This document shows, piece by piece, positions 1 to 10,846 of a DNA stretch of 64,000 bases. A program made the position numbers and the translations under genes. Every line of letters begins with the position of its first letter. The first letter of the stretch is position 1. Origin of the DNA: an uncultured beta proteobacterium (GTDB lineage: Bacteria; Pseudomonadota; Gammaproteobacteria; Burkholderiales; Burkholderiaceae_C); NCBI GenBank assembly GCA_903897925.1, contig CAIUDG010000079.1, positions 1 through 64,000 of the forward strand, given 5' to 3'. The notes below the pieces were generated by a model. The model searched no databases, had not been told where the DNA came from, and saw nothing but the letters and a program-made list of their open reading frames with translations.

Positions 1-20
1 CTCAACCTCAACCTCAACCT
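1..20. repeat. Short tandem hexamer repeat (CTCAAC), cut by window edge
   Basis: Three perfect CTCAAC units plus two bases lie directly upstream of the YceI-family gene. The array may continue to the left of the window, so the copy number is unknown. It occupies the place where a promoter or ribosome-binding region would be expected, and no clear Shine-Dalgarno sequence is seen between it and the ATG. Confidence 0.6.
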
Positions 21-33
21 AGCAAATCACACC

Positions 34-612
34 ATGAAAAAACTCGTGAAACTCTCCGCCGCCCTCGCATTTACCGCCGCCATGGCTGCATCCGCCATCG
101 CGGCACCGGCCAGCTATTCGGTGGACCCGACGCACACTTTCCCGCGTTTTTCCTACAACCACCTGGGCATGTCGACCCAGCTGAGCCGCTTTAACACCAC
201 TTCCGGCACCGTGGTGTTGGACAAGACCGCCAAGACCGGTTCGGTGGACGTAACGATTGATATGAAGTCGGTAGACACCGGCTCCACCGTGTTCAACGGC
301 CACATCCAGGGCGAAGACTTCCTGGACACCGCCAAGTTCCCGACGGCCACCTTCAAGTCCACCAAAGTGGTGTTTGAAGGCGACAAGCCAGCCACCGTTG
401 AAGGCGAGCTGACCATCAAGGGCGTGACCAAACAAGTCACCCTGAAGGTCACCAACTTCATCGCCCAAATGCACCCCATGGCCAAGAAGGAAGCCATTGG
501 TGCAGATGCCACCACGGTGATCAAGCGCAGCGAATTCAACGCTGGCAAGTATGTTCCTTATGTGGGTGACGACGTCACCATCACGATTTCCCTGGAAGCG
601 CTGGCAAACTAA
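34..612 (+). CDS. YceI-family periplasmic protein
   Basis: This 192-residue protein starts with a typical Sec signal peptide (positive MKKLVK, hydrophobic stretch, cleavage near AIA-A at about residue 24). The rest fits the YceI fold, a lipocalin-like beta barrel: YSVDPTHTF at the mature N-terminus, then GHIQGEDFLD and the conserved GELTIKGVTKQVTL strand pair. Known family members bind long isoprenoid-type lipids in the periplasm, but the ligand here cannot be read from sequence. The ATG at 34 is chosen because the signal peptide begins there, although the ribosome site is poor. The gene is monocistronic and ends at a strong hairpin shared with the convergent phasin gene. Confidence 0.9.
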   Translation: MKKLVKLSAALAFTAAMAASAIAAPASYSVDPTHTFPRFSYNHLGMSTQLSRFNTTSGTVVLDKTAKTGSVDVTIDMKSVDTGSTVFNGHIQGEDFLDTAKFPTATFKSTKVVFEGDKPATVEGELTIKGVTKQVTLKVTNFIAQMHPMAKKEAIGADATTVIKRSEFNAGKYVPYVGDDVTITISLEALAN

Positions 613-662
613 TACGCGCCTGCGTTATGACCGGCTTATGCATGCGACGGATGTGCACGCAA

Positions 663-697
663 AAAAGTCCTGCTACTGATGCAATAGCAGGACTTTT
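663..697. terminator. Bidirectional intrinsic terminator
   Basis: A 13-bp perfect stem (AAAAGTCCTGCTA at 663-675 with TAGCAGGACTTTT at 685-697) closes a 9-nt loop. The A-rich left arm and T-rich right arm give a U-tract in both directions. It sits between two convergent genes, so it probably ends both transcripts. Confidence 0.85.
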
Positions 698-738
698 GCG
701 CACCATCGAACTGGCGCCGCTAGCGGCGCCGGTCTGAA

Positions 739-1221
739 TTAACGTGCCTTCTTGGCTTTGGCTTCCGGGTTCACTGCTGCAGCAGCTGCAGCACCCTTTT
801 CCAGCATCGTATTCAAAGTGCTTTCTGCAGTCGATGCAGCAGCCTTCAGGTTTTTGCCAACGCTGGCAAAAGCTTCCGGAGCGGGATGGCTCTTTTCCAG
901 CGCATCGACGCCGGTGTGGAACTGGTCCACGCTCAAGGCGGTAGCATCTTTCAGGTTCTTGGCAAACATGGCCATGCCGGCTTCAGCCGAAGCCTTCAGG
1001 GTTTCAAACGCAGTCTGTGGATCCTTGGCAGACTTGATCGATTCCACAGTTTCGGTAATCGAAGCCTGGGCTGCCTGGGCCTGTGCCTGGGCCAGATCAC
1101 CCCAAGCCTTCAGGTTGTCTTGCAGCGGCTTGATAGCGTCTTGCATAGCAGCCGGGTTGATGTTGGTGGCCGATTCCGACATGGTCTTGGCGATGGCTTC
1201 GAAGGGAGTGTTTTTAAACAT
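739..1221 (-). CDS. phaP: Phasin family protein (PHA granule-associated)
   Basis: This 160-residue, Ala/Lys-rich, helical protein contains the phasin pattern: MFKNTPFEAIAKTMSES at the start, then amphipathic segments such as LKAWGDLAQAQAQAAQ and a low-complexity AAAAAVNPEAKAKKAR tail. Phasins coat polyhydroxyalkanoate granules and control granule size, so the cell probably stores PHB/PHA. I start the gene at the ATG at 1221 rather than the upstream in-frame ATG at 1257, because family members begin MFxxPEQ or similar. It stands alone and converges on the YceI gene. The exact granule partner is not visible. Confidence 0.88.
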   Translation of the reverse strand: MFKNTPFEAIAKTMSESATNINPAAMQDAIKPLQDNLKAWGDLAQAQAQAAQASITETVESIKSAKDPQTAFETLKASAEAGMAMFAKNLKDATALSVDQFHTGVDALEKSHPAPEAFASVGKNLKAAASTAESTLNTMLEKGAAAAAAVNPEAKAKKAR

Positions 1222-1417
1222 TTGCAGGCCTTTGTAAAAAATGTTGCAGTGCAGCAATTATTGATCAAATAGCATCGACGTGCCGGAATTGCGGCTTGCC
1301 AGCACCTTATTAGTAGCGGCCACCTAGTCGCGTAAGCCCCAAGCCGGCCCCATTTGGCACAGACACACCTTATTTGATCTATCGCAATGCTTTCTTGTCC
1401 GAGAAGAATAGAGTGTG

Positions 1418-1507
1418 ACTCAGGCGGTTGCCTCTTACTCAGAACCCCGATTCTGAGACGCCCTGTACTCAGGGACATAACCCGGACATAGTTCCGGGTT
1501 TTGCTTT
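1418..1507 (+). ncRNA. Candidate small RNA ending in an orphan intrinsic terminator
   Basis: No open reading frame runs rightward into this point, yet an intrinsic terminator is present: AACCCGGA (1479-1486), loop CATAGT, TCCGGGTT (1493-1500), then a T-rich tail. Two more hairpins stand just before it: CTCAGAA (1438-1444) with TTCTGAG (1451-1457), and CCCTG (1461-1465) with CAGGG (1470-1474). ACTCAG occurs three times (1418, 1437, 1467). The terminator works only in the plus direction, and the upstream phasin gene reads the other way. I infer a short structured transcript from the 349-bp region 1222-1570. The 5' end and promoter are unclear, and it matches no RNA family I know. Confidence 0.35.
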
Positions 1508-1570
1508 TCTGGCCACCTTCGCCACCTCAGCTTATCAAGCGCCTATTCCTGTCCTGCTGCTGCACCGAAT

Positions 1571-2737
1571 ATGATGGCCGCTCACAACACAAGGCCGTTG
1601 CACGTGACGACAGAGAAGCTCTATCAATGGGTGTTTGGCGACGTCTTATTCCCACAAAGCGAGGAATACGACGAATTTCGATACAAGTTCCTGATCGCAC
1701 TAATGCTATGCGGTGCGCTATTAACCGCTGTCTTTGTTGCTGGCGAATACAGCAAGCTCAACCGAATTCAAACACCGCACATGGTGTCGATGCAGCTATT
1801 TACCCTGGCGTCATTTGGACTGTGGGCACTGTTGCGCGGGCGCAAGCACCTGTTTAAGCCTGTGGGCTGGGCCTATGAATTGATCTGCCTGATGGAGTAC
1901 ACATCGGCGCTTTGGCTGGTGCCGGGTGATGAATTAAGGCTGCTCTGGTTTTTTACCAATATTCCCGGTGTATTCATACTTCTTGGGCAGCGCGCTGGCT
2001 GGTTCATTACGGTTTTATCCGTGGTGTGGCTGGCCATCAGCAATACTTTGATGCCTGCGCCCTACTCCAGCAACGCCATGGCCACGGCCAGCTTTGGCAT
2101 GATTTACATGGGCGTTTTCTTCCACGCCTACGGTGCCCGCTCTATTTCCTATTTCACACGCATGCGGGATTACAACCGGCGCTTGGAACAATTGGCCAGC
2201 CACGACATGCTGACCGGCGTACTGAATGCGCGCGCCTACTATGCGGCCTGTGAACAGCACATCAGTATCGCGTCCCGCACTGGTCAGCCCTACGCCGTCA
2301 TTTTTATTGACCTGGACCACTTTAAGTCAGTGAATGACAAGCACGGGCATGCGGCGGGTGACGCCGTACTCAAGGCAACGGCCATCTGTCTGCAACAGTC
2401 GGTACGCCAAAGCGATGCACTCGGTCGCATCGGCGGCGAAGAGTTTTCCGTGTTTCTGCCCAATACCGCCAGCGCTGGTGCGCTCCAGCTGGCGGAGTCA
2501 CTGCGCCGGACGGTTGAGGAGCTGAACCCCTCCATTGGCGAGCGCAATCTGCACATCACCGCCAGCATTGGCGTAGCTGCATCCGGCGATGCGCCTGAAG
2601 AAATGCACGCCATCCAGCAACGTGCCGACCAGGCAATGTATGTGGCGAAGAAACTGGGCAGAAACCGCGTCTCTGCCATCGACCCAGGCATTCAATCCAA
2701 GTCCATATCTGACGCAGCCATGCAAGACTGGCGATGA
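1571..2737 (+). CDS. Membrane-bound diguanylate cyclase (GGDEF)
   Basis: This 388-residue protein should make cyclic di-GMP from two GTP at the inner membrane. The N-terminal ~190 residues hold about six hydrophobic segments (first around residues 38-60) with no recognised sensor family. The C-terminal GGDEF domain starts at SHDMLTGVLNARAYY. It has the active-site GGEEF at residues 288-292 and a feedback-inhibition I-site RQSD at 279-282, exactly five residues upstream, so product inhibition is expected. Two adjacent ATG codons (1571, 1574) are possible starts. It lies just after the orphan terminator and has no clear terminator of its own before the opposing tRNA gene. The signal sensed is unknown. 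Confidence 0.9.
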   Translation: MMAAHNTRPLHVTTEKLYQWVFGDVLFPQSEEYDEFRYKFLIALMLCGALLTAVFVAGEYSKLNRIQTPHMVSMQLFTLASFGLWALLRGRKHLFKPVGWAYELICLMEYTSALWLVPGDELRLLWFFTNIPGVFILLGQRAGWFITVLSVVWLAISNTLMPAPYSSNAMATASFGMIYMGVFFHAYGARSISYFTRMRDYNRRLEQLASHDMLTGVLNARAYYAACEQHISIASRTGQPYAVIFIDLDHFKSVNDKHGHAAGDAVLKATAICLQQSVRQSDALGRIGGEEFSVFLPNTASAGALQLAESLRRTVEELNPSIGERNLHITASIGVAASGDAPEEMHAIQQRADQAMYVAKKLGRNRVSAIDPGIQSKSISDAAMQDWR

Positions 2738-2938
2738 CTAACACGACCGGAGCAAAAACCGCTTGCTAGCACTGGATGAAACTATCAACTGCCCAGCCAC
2801 CACCTTAAGCAGCTTGAGCGCCAGTGCAAGTAAATAGGCCAGTGAGTCGACCGAGCCCCGGCTATTGAATAGCCCAGGGTTCAATGTTCGTGGCGCATTG
2901 TGCGGAGAGAAAAAACTGGTATTTCCGTCGCATTACCC

Positions 2939-2982
2939 CGAAAAACAAAATAGCGAACACCTAATTTCTCAGATGTTCGCTA
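2939..2982 (-). terminator. Intrinsic terminator of the tRNA-Pro transcript
   Basis: TAGCGAACA (2951-2959) pairs with TGTTCGCTA (2974-2982). On the minus strand the stem is followed by a T-rich run (complement of 2939-2950). It lies just downstream of the leftward tRNA-Pro gene. Confidence 0.7.
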
Positions 2983-3008
2983 AGTCATTGATTTACAACG
3001 TAAAACTG

Positions 3009-3085
<77 letters not shown>

Positions 3086-3171
3086 ACAGCTGGTATTCTA
3101 ACCTGCTGTTGAGGCCATACTGGCGCCGCAAGCATCTTATTTCTTTCACTCCACTGCAGCAGACCCGATTC

Positions 3172-3912
3172 ATGTCTTTTTCGCTCCCCTGGCTGCAACC
3201 CGGCGAAGCCTTTCCCGCCCCCTCCCAAGCCTGGTCCCGAGACTCACAGGCGCCCGGTTTGCTTGCCGCCGGCGGTACCCTGGATCCGGACAGCGTGCAG
3301 CGCGCCTATACCCAGGGCATCTTTCCCTGGTTCACCGAGGACCAGCCCATTCTGTGGTGGAGCCCGGACCCGCGCATGACACTGGCGGTCGCACAGTTTC
3401 GACTGCACCGATCACTGCGCAAGACCCTCAAGCAATTCCGCACCCGCAGCGATTGCAGAGTTCGCTTTGACTCGGCCTTTGATCAGGTTATTGAACATTG
3501 CGCACAAGCCGAGCGGCGCGGTCAGTCCGGTACATGGATCGTGCCGGACATGGTTGCGGTGTACCAGGAGCTGCACCGCAAAGGACTGGCGCACAGTATT
3601 GAAACCTGGATCGACGGCGAATTGGTGGGGGGCCTGTATTGCGTCGCTATCGGCCATGCCGTGTTTGGTGAGTCCATGTTTGCACTGCGTTCCGACGCAT
3701 CAAAAATCGCCCTGGCAGCACTGGTTGCCTTTTGCCGGGCGCATCAGATTGCGCTGATCGACTGCCAGCAAAATACCCGCCATCTGGCCTCGCTGGGTGC
3801 CAGCGAAATACCCCGCACCAGGTTTTTAAGCCACGTCCGCACCAGCGTGCAACAAGGCCCGCTGGTCTGGCAGTTCGAGCCTCTATACTGGAATCTCCTT
3901 CTGGATTCGTGA
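3172..3912 (+). CDS. aat: Leucyl/phenylalanyl-tRNA--protein transferase
   Basis: Aat moves Leu or Phe from tRNA to the N-terminal Arg or Lys of proteins, marking them for ClpS/ClpAP degradation. The 246-residue product shows the family signatures: [24 protein letters not shown] near residues 23-48, [18 protein letters not shown], and the catalytic-region block [18 protein letters not shown], followed by [15 protein letters not shown]. An in-frame ATG exists upstream at 3058, but it lies within the tRNA gene. The ATG at 3172 gives the usual N-terminus ([11 protein letters not shown]). It is followed after 10 bp by bpt, the partner transferase, so the two form an N-degron operon. Confidence 0.96.
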   Translation: MSFSLPWLQPGEAFPAPSQAWSRDSQAPGLLAAGGTLDPDSVQRAYTQGIFPWFTEDQPILWWSPDPRMTLAVAQFRLHRSLRKTLKQFRTRSDCRVRFDSAFDQVIEHCAQAERRGQSGTWIVPDMVAVYQELHRKGLAHSIETWIDGELVGGLYCVAIGHAVFGESMFALRSDASKIALAALVAFCRAHQIALIDCQQNTRHLASLGASEIPRTRFLSHVRTSVQQGPLVWQFEPLYWNLLLDS

Positions 3913-3922
3913 CGGTTTTCGT

Positions 3923-4681
3923 GTGACTGACCTCAAAGACCTGCCGCTGCAAACAATACAGTTTTACGCCACTGCGCCGTACGACTGCAGCTATCTGCCT
4001 GCACGGCAGGCGCGCTCCCAGGTTGCCACGCCGAACCACCTGATCAACCACAGCACTTACTCCGGGCTGGTCGACCGCGGCTTCCGCCGCAGCGGCATGT
4101 TCACCTACCGCCCTTATTGCGAGGGCTGCCAGGCCTGTACCCCGTTGCGTGTACCGGTAGCCAGTTTCCTGCCCAATCGCAGCCAGCGGCGTGCCCAGGC
4201 GGCACACCAGCACCTGGTGGTGCGGGTGCTGGACCTGGGCTTTCAGGCCGACCACTACGCACTCTATTTGCGTTACCAAAACACCCGCCACGCCGGCGGC
4301 GGCATGGACGAAGACAGTGTCGACCAGTACACCCAGTTCCTATTACAAAGCCGGGTCAACTCCCGCCTGGTCGAATTTCGCGAGCCATCCGCCGGCGGCA
4401 CCCTGGGCGCGCTGCGCATGGTGTCGGTGGTGGACGTTTTGGACCAGGGCCTATCAGCCGTCTACACGTTTTACGATCCGCAGGAAAAAGGCAGTTACGG
4501 CACCTATAACGTTCTGTGGCAAATCCAGCAAGCGCAGCGACTTGGTCTGGCCTATGTCTACCTCGGCTACTGGATTGCAGCGAGCCGCAAAATGAATTAC
4601 AAAATCCGCTTTCAGCCCTGTGAGATCCTGCAGCAAGGAATTTGGCAAACTATGCCCCTTGCATTGCCGAATTTGCCTTGA
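3923..4681 (+). CDS. bpt: Aspartate/glutamate leucyltransferase
   Basis: Bpt transfers Leu to N-terminal Asp or Glu and, like Aat, feeds the N-end rule pathway. The 252-residue protein begins at GTG 3923 and shows the family N-domain cluster YDCSYLP with RSQVATP, the cysteine pair CEGCQAC, and the C-domain blocks [15 protein letters not shown] and [15 protein letters not shown]. These match bacterial ATE-like enzymes of usual size. It lies 10 bp after aat and 9 bp before the IclR gene, so co-transcription is likely. Confidence 0.95.
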   Translation: MTDLKDLPLQTIQFYATAPYDCSYLPARQARSQVATPNHLINHSTYSGLVDRGFRRSGMFTYRPYCEGCQACTPLRVPVASFLPNRSQRRAQAAHQHLVVRVLDLGFQADHYALYLRYQNTRHAGGGMDEDSVDQYTQFLLQSRVNSRLVEFREPSAGGTLGALRMVSVVDVLDQGLSAVYTFYDPQEKGSYGTYNVLWQIQQAQRLGLAYVYLGYWIAASRKMNYKIRFQPCEILQQGIWQTMPLALPNLP

Positions 4682-4690
4682 TACTCCCTT

Positions 4691-5482
4691 ATGGCCAAAA
4701 AAGATCCCGATTTACCAACCACCCCCACAGTGCAGGTGATTGAGCGCATGTTCACGCTGATTGATGTACTGGCTTCGCGTGAGGAAGCCCTGTCACTCAA
4801 GGAAATCAGCGAAAAGGCCGGTTTGCACCCCTCCACCGCGCACCGCATACTCAACGACCTGGCCTCTGGTCGTTTTGTCGACCGTCCCCAGCCCGGCAGC
4901 TACCGCCTGGGCATGCGCCTGCTGGAACTGGGCAACCTGGTCAAGGGGCGCCTGAGCGTGCGTGACGCAGCGATCGTGCCGATGCGCGAATTGCACAAGC
5001 TGATCCAGCAACCGGTCAACCTGAGCATGCGCCAGGGCGATGAAATCGTATACGTTGAGCGCGCCTTCAGCGAACGCTCCGGCATGCAGGTGGTGCGCGC
5101 CATTGGTGGCCGGGCGCCACTGCACCTGACCTCGGTGGGCAAATTGTTCCTGGCTGCCGACGACCCACAACGCATTCGCGCTTACGCAGCGCGCACCGGA
5201 CTGCAAGGCCACACCAAAAACAGCATCACCTCACTGGACACCCTGGAACGCGAACTCAGCCGGGTGCGGCAGTACGGTCAGGCCAACGACAACGAAGAAC
5301 TGGAACTGGGTGTGCGCTGCATGGCTGCAGGCATTTATGACGACCAAAACAAGCTGGTGGCCGGCCTGTCGATCTCGGCGCCGTCAGGCCGACTGGAAGA
5401 CGACTGGTTGCCCAAGCTCAAGGAAACCGCGCGCATGATTTCCGATGCGCTGGGCAACAAACCGGCTGGCAACAGCGCCTGA
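4691..5482 (+). CDS. IclR-family transcriptional regulator
   Basis: This 263-residue regulator has an N-terminal winged helix-turn-helix (VIERMFTLIDVLASREEALSLKEISEKAGLHPSTAHRILNDL, about residues 16-58). A C-terminal IclR effector domain follows (PVNLSMRQGDEIVYVER, then VRCMAAGIYDDQNKLVAGLSISAPSGR). Family members sense small aromatic or organic acids and control nearby catabolic genes, but no catabolic gene is present here. It is placed directly after bpt, so its target and ligand are unknown. Confidence 0.9.
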   Translation: MAKKDPDLPTTPTVQVIERMFTLIDVLASREEALSLKEISEKAGLHPSTAHRILNDLASGRFVDRPQPGSYRLGMRLLELGNLVKGRLSVRDAAIVPMRELHKLIQQPVNLSMRQGDEIVYVERAFSERSGMQVVRAIGGRAPLHLTSVGKLFLAADDPQRIRAYAARTGLQGHTKNSITSLDTLERELSRVRQYGQANDNEELELGVRCMAAGIYDDQNKLVAGLSISAPSGRLEDDWLPKLKETARMISDALGNKPAGNSA

Positions 5483-5523
5483 TTTCCGCTGGCGACGTGG
5501 CGCAGGTCGCCACGGAACCATGC

Positions 5524-6543
5524 TCAATTGAGGACCGGATGCTGCTCAGGCGTTACCGAGGAAACCATTGCAGCGGCAGCAGCTTTGTGGTTCAAGGACG
5601 GCGTGCTTTCGACCCAGTGCCGCACCCGCTCTGCATCGGCAATCCGGCTCAGCTTGCCTGCCGAATCCAGAAACACCATGATCAGCTTGCGTCCGGCAAT
5701 CTTTGCCTGCATCACCAGGCATTGACCGGCTTCGGTGATGTAGCCGGTTTTCTGCAAGCCGATGTCCCAGGCCGGGTTCTTTACCAGGCGATTGGTGTTG
5801 TTGTATTGGAGGGTGCGGTGACCGACTTCGACCTGGTACCCGGTCGACGTAGAGAGCTCACGCAGCGTCGGATTGCCATAGGCAAAGTTGACCAGTGTGG
5901 CCAGGTCACGCGCACTGGACTGGTTGTGGCTTGACAGGCCGGTTGGCTCGACATAACGGGTATCGGCCATGCCCAGAGACTTGGCACGGGAATTCATCAG
6001 ACCAACAAAAGTGCTCAGACCGCCGGGATAGGTGCGCCCCAGCGCGTGGGCCGCACGGTTTTCACTGGACATCAGCGCCAGATGGAGTAATTCGCCGCGG
6101 CTCAATTCGGTGCCAACAGCAAGGCGCGAGGAACTGCCCTTTTCAGTGTCCACATCGGCCTGGGTGATGGTGATCATTTCCTCATCGGGCAACCGCGCTT
6201 CGCTGATCAGCAGACCCGTCATCAGCTTGGTGATGGAAGCAATCGGCAACACCGCCTGCTCGTTCTTGCTGAGCAGGACTTCCTTGGTGTCCTGGTCGAC
6301 AACGAAAGCAACGCTGGACTTCAAGGCCAAGGCATCAGGCGCGGAATGCAGACCAGCCAGCTGTCCAAACGATGGCTTGGGCGCGACATACACCACTTTT
6401 TTCCGCGACGCCGTTTTCGAGACGTGCTTTTTGACCGCTGTCTTGTGGACAGCTGCCGTATCGCCGGCGGCGGCGACAGGTGACGAAAACACCAGCATAG
6501 AGCATGCTGCCAACACAAAAAGTTGCAAAGTATTTCGGTTCAC
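5524..6543 (-). CDS. pbpG: D-alanyl-D-alanine endopeptidase (PBP7-like)
   Basis: This is a periplasmic serine DD-peptidase of the S11 family, cutting cross-links in peptidoglycan. All three active-site motifs are visible: SxxK as SITK, SxN as SEN (within LMSSENRAAHALG), and KTG within LQKTGYITEAG. The open frame extends to 6657, but I choose the GTG at 6543. It has AGGA seven bases upstream and begins a clean signal peptide (VNRNTLQLFVLAACSML, cleaved after PVAA). A basic linker rich in Lys follows the signal. The gene stands alone between the IclR gene and leuA. Confidence 0.92.
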   Translation of the reverse strand: MNRNTLQLFVLAACSMLVFSSPVAAAGDTAAVHKTAVKKHVSKTASRKKVVYVAPKPSFGQLAGLHSAPDALALKSSVAFVVDQDTKEVLLSKNEQAVLPIASITKLMTGLLISEARLPDEEMITITQADVDTEKGSSSRLAVGTELSRGELLHLALMSSENRAAHALGRTYPGGLSTFVGLMNSRAKSLGMADTRYVEPTGLSSHNQSSARDLATLVNFAYGNPTLRELSTSTGYQVEVGHRTLQYNNTNRLVKNPAWDIGLQKTGYITEAGQCLVMQAKIAGRKLIMVFLDSAGKLSRIADAERVRHWVESTPSLNHKAAAAAMVSSVTPEQHPVLN

Positions 6544-6621
6544 AGTGATTCCTATTAGTTCGAGGCGGCACCAGCGCGAAAAACCCCGCACCGGCACCAA
6601 TCGATGGCTGTGAGTGTAAAC

Positions 6622-6655
6622 AAAAAAGTTACGCAAGATCAAGTACTTGCGCAAC
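6622..6655 (-). terminator. Intrinsic terminator after leuA
   Basis: GTTACGCAAG (6628-6637) pairs with CTTGCGCAAC (6646-6655), allowing one G-U pair. On the minus strand it is followed by a run of six T. It lies 33 bp past the leuA stop codon. Confidence 0.8.
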
Positions 6656-6688
6656 ATTCTTCAAGAAAAAAGCAAGCGCTGGACGAAA

Positions 6689-8227
<1,539 letters not shown>

Positions 8228-8244
8228 TTTTTTGCTCTCCTGAA

Positions 8245-9057
8245 TCAATGCAAGCCGCGCTCATCGGGCTCGTCGGTGGATGTGCTGATAACACTGGTGT
8301 GCAGGCCACGCGCCTTGCGAATGCCATACATCACATAGCCGCTAAAGCCGTACACCACGAACACGCCAAAGATTGCCGCTGGCGGATAGATATAGATCAC
8401 TCCAATACCCAGTGCCAGCAATACGATGACCACAAACGGCACGGTGCGCTTCCTGCTGACATCTTTAAAGCTGTAAAACGGCACATTGGTGACCATGGTC
8501 AGACCGGCATACAGCACCAGCGCAAAGGTGTACCAGGACACGCTGCCGCCGGCGATATCGCGGTCGGTCGCCAGCCAGATAAAGCCGGCAATCAGGGCTG
8601 CCGCCGCAGGCGAAGGCAAGCCCTGAAAGAAACGCTTGTCAACGACGCCGGTATTGACGTTGAAACGTGCCAGGCGCAGTGCCGCACAAGCACAGTACAC
8701 AAAGGCGGCAAACCAGCCCCAGCGCCCCAGGCCGCGCAACGCCCATTCATAGGAAATCAATGCCGGTGCCGCACCAAACGACACCATGTCGGACAGCGAA
8801 TCCATCTGCTCGCCGAAGGCGCTCTGGGTATTCGTCATGCGCGCAACACGGCCATCCAGGCTGTCCAGCACCATGGCACAAAACACGCCCATCGCCGCCT
8901 GGTCAAAGCGGCCATTCATGGCCATCACAATGGCGTAAAAGCCGCCAAACAAGGCGGCCAGTGTGAACAGATTGGGCAGGACATAAATTCCTTTGCGCGG
9001 TTTGCGCACCACTGCGGTTTCATGGTCGGTCGCAGCGGAATCGTTTTCGTCTTGCAT
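8245..9057 (-). CDS. pssA: CDP-diacylglycerol--serine O-phosphatidyltransferase
   Basis: PssA makes phosphatidylserine, the precursor of phosphatidylethanolamine, from CDP-diacylglycerol and serine in the inner membrane. The CDP-alcohol phosphatidyltransferase signature is complete: DG-x2-AR-x8-G-x3-D-x3-D is read as DGRVAR…G…D…D near residues 65-90. Several membrane helices follow ([37 protein letters not shown]). The size (270 residues) fits the Gram-positive/alpha-beta type II enzyme, not the larger E. coli type. It is co-directional with leuA (17-bp gap) and separated from ilvC by a strong terminator. Confidence 0.95.
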   Translation of the reverse strand: MQDENDSAATDHETAVVRKPRKGIYVLPNLFTLAALFGGFYAIVMAMNGRFDQAAMGVFCAMVLDSLDGRVARMTNTQSAFGEQMDSLSDMVSFGAAPALISYEWALRGLGRWGWFAAFVYCACAALRLARFNVNTGVVDKRFFQGLPSPAAAALIAGFIWLATDRDIAGGSVSWYTFALVLYAGLTMVTNVPFYSFKDVSRKRTVPFVVIVLLALGIGVIYIYPPAAIFGVFVVYGFSGYVMYGIRKARGLHTSVISTSTDEPDERGLH

Positions 9058-9169
9058 AGAACTCCTGATCTTTGGACAGCAATGGCTGTCGCCCCCAGCG
9101 GAAAGCGCGCGGGGTCAGCCCAAGTGTAAAGCAGCCGCGCATTGTGGCAGCTCCAAGGTGCGCGCCATG

Positions 9170-9193
9170 AAAAAAGGCCACCGAGGTGGCCTT
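9170..9193 (-). terminator. Intrinsic terminator of the ilvBHC operon
   Basis: AAGGCCACC (9174-9182) pairs with GGTGGCCTT (9185-9193). The minus strand then runs into six T. It lies 17 bp past the ilvC stop and separates this operon from pssA-leuA. Confidence 0.88.
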
Positions 9194-9210
9194 CAAGGGA
9201 TTTACCGGGA

Positions 9211-10742
<1,532 letters not shown>

Positions 10743-10846
10743 ATGAGTGGATTCCTCTTTTCGCCGCCCTCCCCCTGGCGCGGTAACGTCAGGGCTTGGC
10801 GGACAATAGATTCGTCAAAAAAATTAGCGATGGGTGGGCCTGGCGT

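Noticed and set aside
2858-2876. GGCTAT-TGA-ATAGCC hairpin considered as terminator of the first cyclase gene
   Set aside because: No T-tract follows it, and the loop of three bases and its distance from the gene make it uncertain.
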